Positions 6,236 to 9,726 of a stretch of 9,726 bases of DNA are shown here, piece after piece. Below the pieces are notes generated by a model that was not told the origin of the DNA, did no database searches, and worked only from the letters and a program-made list of their open reading frames with translations. The DNA comes from Actinomycetota bacterium (GTDB lineage Bacteria; Actinomycetota; Acidimicrobiia; Acidimicrobiales; SZUA-35). The number at the start of each line of letters is the position of its first letter. Positions within the stretch are counted from its first letter, which is position 1. The stretch lies in the NCBI GenBank assembly GCA_027730885.1, contig JAQCHM010000099.1, forward strand, positions 1-9,726. Direction: 5' to 3'. A program made the position numbers and the translations under genes.

Positions 6236-7216
6236 TTGATCATCACACGAACTCCCTTGCGCATCTCCATTGGCGGAGGTGGAACCGATCTGCCTTCGTA
6301 CTACGAGCATCGAGGTGGTTTCTGCATCTCGGCTGCCATCGACAAGTACACGTACATCTCGATGAACACGACCTTCAGCGACGACTACTTTCTCAAGTAC
6401 AGCGAACTCGAACGGGTGGACAAGGTGGCCGACATTCGCCATCCCATCATCCGTGAGGCATTCGTTCTGCACGACGTCGGTCCGTCGGTCGAGCTGGTGA
6501 GTACCGCCGACATGCCCTCAGGCACGGGTCTTGGCTCATCGGGAACCTTCACGGTCGGCCTGCTCCGAGCTATCCACGCCGCCCAGCGCAAGCCTGCAGT
6601 GGTGCATGATCTCGCGGCCGAGGCCTGCCACATCGAGATGGACCTGTTGGGCGAGCCGTGCGGCAAGCAGGACCAGTACATCGCCGCGTTCGGCGGGCTC
6701 ACCTGTTTCGAGTTCCATCCCGACGGGTCCGTCGATGTCTCGCCGCTTCGCGTGAACGTGGCGATCATCAACGACCTGGAGACACACCTGTTGCTGTTCT
6801 TCACCGGATACTCCCGCAGAGCGTCGACCATCCTGCAGGATCAGAAGGACCGGACCTCGAGCGACGACGCCACCATGCTAGAGAACCTCGACCGGACAAA
6901 GGAGATGGGTTTCCGGATTCGGGACGTGCTCGAGGCAGGTGACTGCGAAGCATTCGGTCACCTCATGCACGAGCACTGGATGAACAAGCGCGGCCGTAGC
7001 TCTGGGATGAGCAACAACGATATTGACGCTTGGTATCAGATGGCGCTCGATGCGGGCGCGATCGGTGGGAAGCTCGTGGGGGCCGGCGCCGGCGGTTTCT
7101 TGATGGTGTACGCGCCCGATCCCCAACGCGTTCGTGCTGCGCTGGCTGACTCCGGACTATTCGAAGTGCCGTTTCGATTCGATCTGGACGGTTCGATCGT
7201 CTTGGCCCGAAGCTGA
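6236..7216 (+). CDS. hddA: GHMP-family sugar kinase, D-glycero-D-manno-heptose 7-phosphate kinase-like
   Basis: A 326-residue GHMP kinase, full length. MIITRTPLRISIGGGGTDLP at residues 1-20 is the hallmark N-terminus of the HddA-type subgroup. The ATP loop DMPSGTGLGSSGTF is at 92-105, the conserved CGKQDQY with Asp146 at 142-148, and the C-terminal GGKLVGAGAGGF at 277-288. HddA phosphorylates C1 of D-glycero-D-manno-heptose 7-phosphate on the way to GDP-heptose, used in S-layer, capsule and some antibiotic glycans. Relatives act on fucose or other sugars, so the substrate is inferred. The next gene, a sugar-1-phosphate nucleotidyltransferase overlapping by one base (TGATG), would act directly on its product. 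The start is TTG with a strong Shine-Dalgarno. No gmhA or gmhB homologue is in the window. This is the first gene of the glycan cluster. Confidence 0.85.
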   Translation: MIITRTPLRISIGGGGTDLPSYYEHRGGFCISAAIDKYTYISMNTTFSDDYFLKYSELERVDKVADIRHPIIREAFVLHDVGPSVELVSTADMPSGTGLGSSGTFTVGLLRAIHAAQRKPAVVHDLAAEACHIEMDLLGEPCGKQDQYIAAFGGLTCFEFHPDGSVDVSPLRVNVAIINDLETHLLLFFTGYSRRASTILQDQKDRTSSDDATMLENLDRTKEMGFRIRDVLEAGDCEAFGHLMHEHWMNKRGRSSGMSNNDIDAWYQMALDAGAIGGKLVGAGAGGFLMVYAPDPQRVRAALADSGLFEVPFRFDLDGSIVLARS

Positions 7217-8013
7217 TGGTGCCGAGCACGGGGACCGAGCGTCGGGGACCCTCAGGAGAAGACGACCTCACGGTTCTCCTTCTGGCTGGGGGTCGGGGCA
7301 CTCGTGTCGCGTCCATTGCTGGCGACTTGCCGAAGCATTTGTTACCCGTCAGCGGTGAACCCTTCGCCGCCCTACAACTCCGGTGGCTCGAGACCCAAGG
7401 GGTCCGGCGCGTCATCTATTGCGTCGTCGGTGGCGATGAACGGATCGAGGCCTTCGTCGTTCACCACGGGCCTAGCTCGATCGATTTCCAATTTCTGCGC
7501 GACGGGGAGCGCTTGCTTGGCACCGGCGGAGCGATACGCCGGGCCCACGATGTGATGCAGTTCCGGCAGGATGTTCTGGTGCTGTACGGCGACACGCTTC
7601 TGACCATCGATCTGGCTGACCTCATGCGGACCCACCGAGACCGAGGGCTTGCGGCCACGATGGCCGTCTATCGCAATGGCGGGCGCTTCGACACGAGCAA
7701 CGCTGAGTTCGACGGGGCTCGGGTGTGCTATCGCAAGGTGCGGCCCGGCGCCGCGGCGCCGCCGCTCCCCATGGCGTGGATCGATTACGGTGTGAGCGCA
7801 CTCAGCCCAGCGGCACTCGACCGCATGCCACCCGGTCGGGCCTTCGACCTCGCTGAACTTTTCGAACAGCTCGGCGATGAAGGACAGCTCGGTGGCTACG
7901 AGGCGACTGAACGATTCTTCGAGATCGGCACGCCGGCCGCTCTGCAGGAGTTGGAAACGCTCGTCCGCCGTTCTTCCTCACTTGCTCCAGGAGCCGCCCC
8001 TTATGCGCGTTGA
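7216..8013 (+). CDS. Sugar-1-phosphate nucleotidyltransferase (HddC-like)
   Basis: A 265-residue nucleotidyltransferase of the GlmU/RmlA/HddC superfamily, which joins an NTP and a sugar 1-phosphate into an NDP-sugar plus pyrophosphate. LLAGGRGTR at residues 22-30 is the nucleotide-binding signature, PKHLLPV at 39-45 follows, LGTGGA at 101-106 contacts the base, and YGD at 124-126 gives the metal-binding Asp126. EIGTPAALQELE at 236-247 corresponds to the usual (D/E)IGTPE closing motif. There is no C-terminal hexapeptide-repeat acyltransferase domain, as in stand-alone HddC-type enzymes. ATG 7216 overlaps the kinase stop, so the two are translationally coupled. About 17 extra residues precede the core; no better start exists. 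Pairing with an HddA-like kinase suggests GDP-D-glycero-alpha-D-manno-heptose synthesis, but base and sugar specificity are not readable by eye, so I give no symbol. Confidence 0.85.
   Translation: MVPSTGTERRGPSGEDDLTVLLLAGGRGTRVASIAGDLPKHLLPVSGEPFAALQLRWLETQGVRRVIYCVVGGDERIEAFVVHHGPSSIDFQFLRDGERLLGTGGAIRRAHDVMQFRQDVLVLYGDTLLTIDLADLMRTHRDRGLAATMAVYRNGGRFDTSNAEFDGARVCYRKVRPGAAAPPLPMAWIDYGVSALSPAALDRMPPGRAFDLAELFEQLGDEGQLGGYEATERFFEIGTPAALQELETLVRRSSSLAPGAAPYAR
7989..7993 (+). promoter_or_regulatory. Ribosome binding site of the glycosyltransferase gene
   Basis: AGGAG inside the end of the preceding gene, 9 bases before ATG 8003. It supports that start over the longer open frame beginning at 7877. 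Confidence 0.6.
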
Positions 8014-9154
8014 ATTTCACCCTAGCGATCCAAAGATTACGCTACTGATCCCGGACGACGACGAGGCGGACCCCGAGCTCTCGCTCGTGGTGCCGGCGAT
8101 GAACGAACAGATCACCATCGAGGAGTTCGTGGCATGGTGCCACGAGGGTTTGGCACGCGCTGGAGTCCGCGGCGAGATCCTGATCGTCGACTCATCCTCG
8201 GACCGCACGCCCGAGTTGGCGGTTGCCGCCGGGGCGCGCGTCCTCCGCACGCCCAAGCGGGGCCTTGGTCGCGCGTACATCGACTCGGTGCCGGTCATCC
8301 GCGGCAAGTGGATCATCATGGGAGATGCCGACTGCACCTACGATTTCCGCAACCTGACTCCGTTCGTAGAGGAGTTCAAGAAGGGGACCGAGTACGTGAT
8401 GGGGTCGCGATGGCGAGGTTCGATCGAGCCTGGAGCCATGCCGGCATTGCATCAGTATTTCGGTACGCCATTCACCACCTGGATCCTGAACCGGCTCTAC
8501 GGCAGCACGTTCTCCGACATTCACTGTGGCATGCGGGGCATGACCAAGGATGCGCTGGTCCGCATCAATCTGTCGTCGCAATCGTGGGAGTACGCGTCCG
8601 AGCTGGTCCTCAAGTCGGTGCACCTTCAGCTCCCGACCGCCGAGGTCCCCGTGACCTTCCTCAAGGACAAGGAAGGGCGTGTCAGCCACCATCGCCGAAT
8701 GGGCTGGTTCAGCCCCTTCCAGGCTGCGTGGATCAACCTGAAGGCGATGTTCATCTACGGCGCCGACTTCTTCTTGGTCAAACCCGGGGTAGCGGCGCTG
8801 GCTTTCGGATTGATGCTCCTGGTCGCTTTGGCGCTCGGCCCGGTGACGCTCGGCGGCATCACCTTCTCGATCTATTGGATGTTGCTCGGGTTGACGTCGG
8901 CGATCGTCGGCCTACACAGCTTCTTTCTCGGGCTGTTGGCTCGCTCGATCTACGACTTCACCGGCATCTACACACCTGGCCTGCTCGAGCGGTTCCGCTA
9001 TACCAGGGCGGCAGGTCTGTCGATGGCGTTGATGGGCATCGGCCCGGTTCTCGCGTTGCCGTTCCTCACCGCGTACATCGACGATGGATTCGGCTTCGAA
9101 GGTGACGTGGCGGATCTCGGCCATCTGGCGGTGCTCGGGCTGTTCATGATATGA
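8003..9154 (+). CDS. Membrane-anchored family 2 glycosyltransferase (DPM1-like), apparently truncated by an in-frame TGA
   Basis: 383 residues as read. The N-terminal GT-A domain has LVVPAMNE at 28-35, VDSSSDRT at 62-69, the metal-binding GDADCTYDF at 107-115 (Asp108, Asp110), and GMRGM at 176-180, as in dolichyl/polyprenyl-phosphate mannosyltransferase-like enzymes. The C-terminal half has membrane segments near 260-283, 286-312 and 337-357, and a last one starting at 372 (LGHLAVLGLFMI). So it probably acts at the inner face of the membrane, loading a sugar on a lipid carrier or growing glycan. The start overlaps the preceding gene by 11 bases. The TGA at 9152-9154 cuts the last helix in the middle, and the same frame continues openly to 9343. 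The catalytic domain is intact, so a truncated product could still be active, or the gene may be in early decay. Confidence 0.85.
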   Translation: MRVEFHPSDPKITLLIPDDDEADPELSLVVPAMNEQITIEEFVAWCHEGLARAGVRGEILIVDSSSDRTPELAVAAGARVLRTPKRGLGRAYIDSVPVIRGKWIIMGDADCTYDFRNLTPFVEEFKKGTEYVMGSRWRGSIEPGAMPALHQYFGTPFTTWILNRLYGSTFSDIHCGMRGMTKDALVRINLSSQSWEYASELVLKSVHLQLPTAEVPVTFLKDKEGRVSHHRRMGWFSPFQAAWINLKAMFIYGADFFLVKPGVAALAFGLMLLVALALGPVTLGGITFSIYWMLLGLTSAIVGLHSFFLGLLARSIYDFTGIYTPGLLERFRYTRAAGLSMALMGIGPVLALPFLTAYIDDGFGFEGDVADLGHLAVLGLFMI

Positions 9155-9343
9155 ATCATTGCTAGGTGCTTCACGTTCACGCTGGTCCTCCATGCCATCA
9201 ACCTGCCAGGCGCCAAGGGCCGCCAGGCGGCCGATGGCGCAGACGCGGCCCCTGCCATCGAGACGCAAGCGGCGACTGACATCGCCATCACGCTCACCGA
9301 GCCCCCAGCCGCAGCGACCAGCACCCCAGGCGCGTCGAGATGA
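9155..9343 (+). other. In-frame continuation of the glycosyltransferase beyond the TGA
   Basis: The glycosyltransferase frame stays open for 62 codons after TGA 9152-9154 and ends at TGA 9341-9343. The first part, IIARCFTFTLVLHAINL, is hydrophobic and completes the membrane helix begun at residue 372; the rest is an Ala/Pro/Thr-rich tail of low complexity, usual for a cytoplasmic end. The final TGA overlaps the methyltransferase ATG (ATGA), the normal coupled junction in such operons. The original protein would thus have been about 446 residues. I regard this as the lost or recoded tail of the gene above, not an independent gene: it has no plausible start of its own. Confidence 0.75.
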
Positions 9344-9726
9344 CCACCGCTACCCGAGAAACCAGCTTCGGGCAGCTCGATCGTCCCTCTCTCGTCGATC
9401 GCTTCGGAGTGTGGTTGTCGCGGCGCAGCATCGACAAGCACCTGGGTTCATTGAACGGTAAACGCGTTGCCGATATCGGGTGTGGATTCGACGCCTCGCT
9501 CGGCCGTCAACTGGCGCGCGACGCGTCTCACGTCACACTCCTCGACGTGGCACTCGCCGATCACCTTTTCGACGTACCGAACATCACTGCGCTCGTTGGC
9601 CCGCTCGAGGAGCAGTTGGGAAGGATCGCCGATGCGAGTATTGACGTGCTGTTCTGCGTCAGCGTCCTCGAGCATCTGGACGACGATCGGACTGCCCTGC
9701 ACGGCTTTCGGCGGGTCCTGGCCCCC
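9340..9726 (+). CDS. Class I SAM-dependent methyltransferase, N-terminal part (3' end outside window)
   Basis: 129 codons are visible, open to the right edge. Residues 43-51, VADIGCGFD-like, form motif I that binds S-adenosylmethionine; LLDVA about 20 residues later ends the second strand with the usual acidic residue, and VLFCVSVLEHLDDD is the motif around strand 4 of small-molecule methyltransferases (Methyltransf_11/23 type). About 40 residues precede the Rossmann core. ATG 9340 overlaps the TGA that ends the extended glycosyltransferase frame, which suggests translational coupling; only a weak AGG lies upstream. It is likely a sugar or lipid methyltransferase modifying the product of this glycan cluster, but the substrate cannot be stated. 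Confidence 0.85.
   Translation, partial: MTTATRETSFGQLDRPSLVDRFGVWLSRRSIDKHLGSLNGKRVADIGCGFDASLGRQLARDASHVTLLDVALADHLFDVPNITALVGPLEEQLGRIADASIDVLFCVSVLEHLDDDRTALHGFRRVLAP

Noticed and set aside
8134..9105. A 323-codon plus-strand open frame within the glycosyltransferase
   Set aside because: Out-of-frame shadow rich in Arg, His and Pro; the glycosyltransferase frame carries the GT-A motifs and membrane helices.
9146..9159. ATGAT-ATGA-ATCAT mini-hairpin at the TGA, considered as a selenocysteine insertion or readthrough element
   Set aside because: A 5-bp AT-rich stem enclosing the stop is too short and wrongly placed for a bacterial SECIS, and no selenoprotein family fits a membrane helix of a glycosyltransferase.
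8912..9441. Minus-strand open frames (8912-9268 and 8998-9441) over the glycosyltransferase tail and methyltransferase start
   Set aside because: No motif or plausible start signal. The plus-strand frame explains the region better, including the ATGA junction at 9340.

Overview
The window (9,726 bases) is high-GC, gene-dense bacterial chromosome. GTG and TTG starts, several stop/start overlaps and an acyl-CoA catabolic cluster beside a sugar-nucleotide/glycosyltransferase cluster suggest a free-living actinobacterium. Acidimicrobiia (Ilumatobacter-like) is my best guess, from gene content and style only. No rRNA, tRNA, CRISPR array, insertion sequence or phage gene was seen.

Region 1 (1-1459, + strand): the C-terminal part of an amidase-signature enzyme running in from the left edge, then a complete short-chain dehydrogenase/reductase (SDR).

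Region 2 (1463-6067, - strand): six genes, in transcription order crotonase-fold enzyme, DUF35 zinc-ribbon/OB-fold protein, SCP-x-type thiolase, MaoC-like hot-dog protein 1, MaoC-like hot-dog protein 2 and an APH-fold phosphotransferase. The last five are tightly spaced and look like one operon. A 23-bp perfect inverted repeat separates the crotonase gene from them. Together they look like a beta-oxidation-type acyl-CoA module (hydration, oxidation by an SDR, thiolysis), with a small-molecule kinase added. The substrate cannot be read from the sequence. The composition recalls actinobacterial steroid side-chain modules (MaoC pair, DUF35, thiolase-fold protein), and the kinase recalls hydroxyacyl-CoA kinases of the LvaA/ACAD10-11 type.

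Region 3 (6236-9726, + strand): a surface-glycan or glycolipid cluster with translationally coupled genes: a GHMP sugar kinase (HddA-like), a sugar-1-phosphate nucleotidyltransferase (HddC-like), a membrane-anchored family 2 glycosyltransferase and the start of a class I SAM methyltransferase running off the right edge. The kinase and nucleotidyltransferase would make an activated sugar, probably a heptose-type nucleotide sugar. The glycosyltransferase would use this or a related donor at the membrane.

The most notable anomaly is in the glycosyltransferase. Its frame is stopped by a TGA at 9152-9154 inside the last membrane helix, yet stays open for 62 more codons that complete the helix. It then ends at a TGA overlapping the methyltransferase ATG (ATGA). 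This implies a recent nonsense mutation, a sequence error or recoding. The second notable item is the long inverted repeat at 5253-5303.
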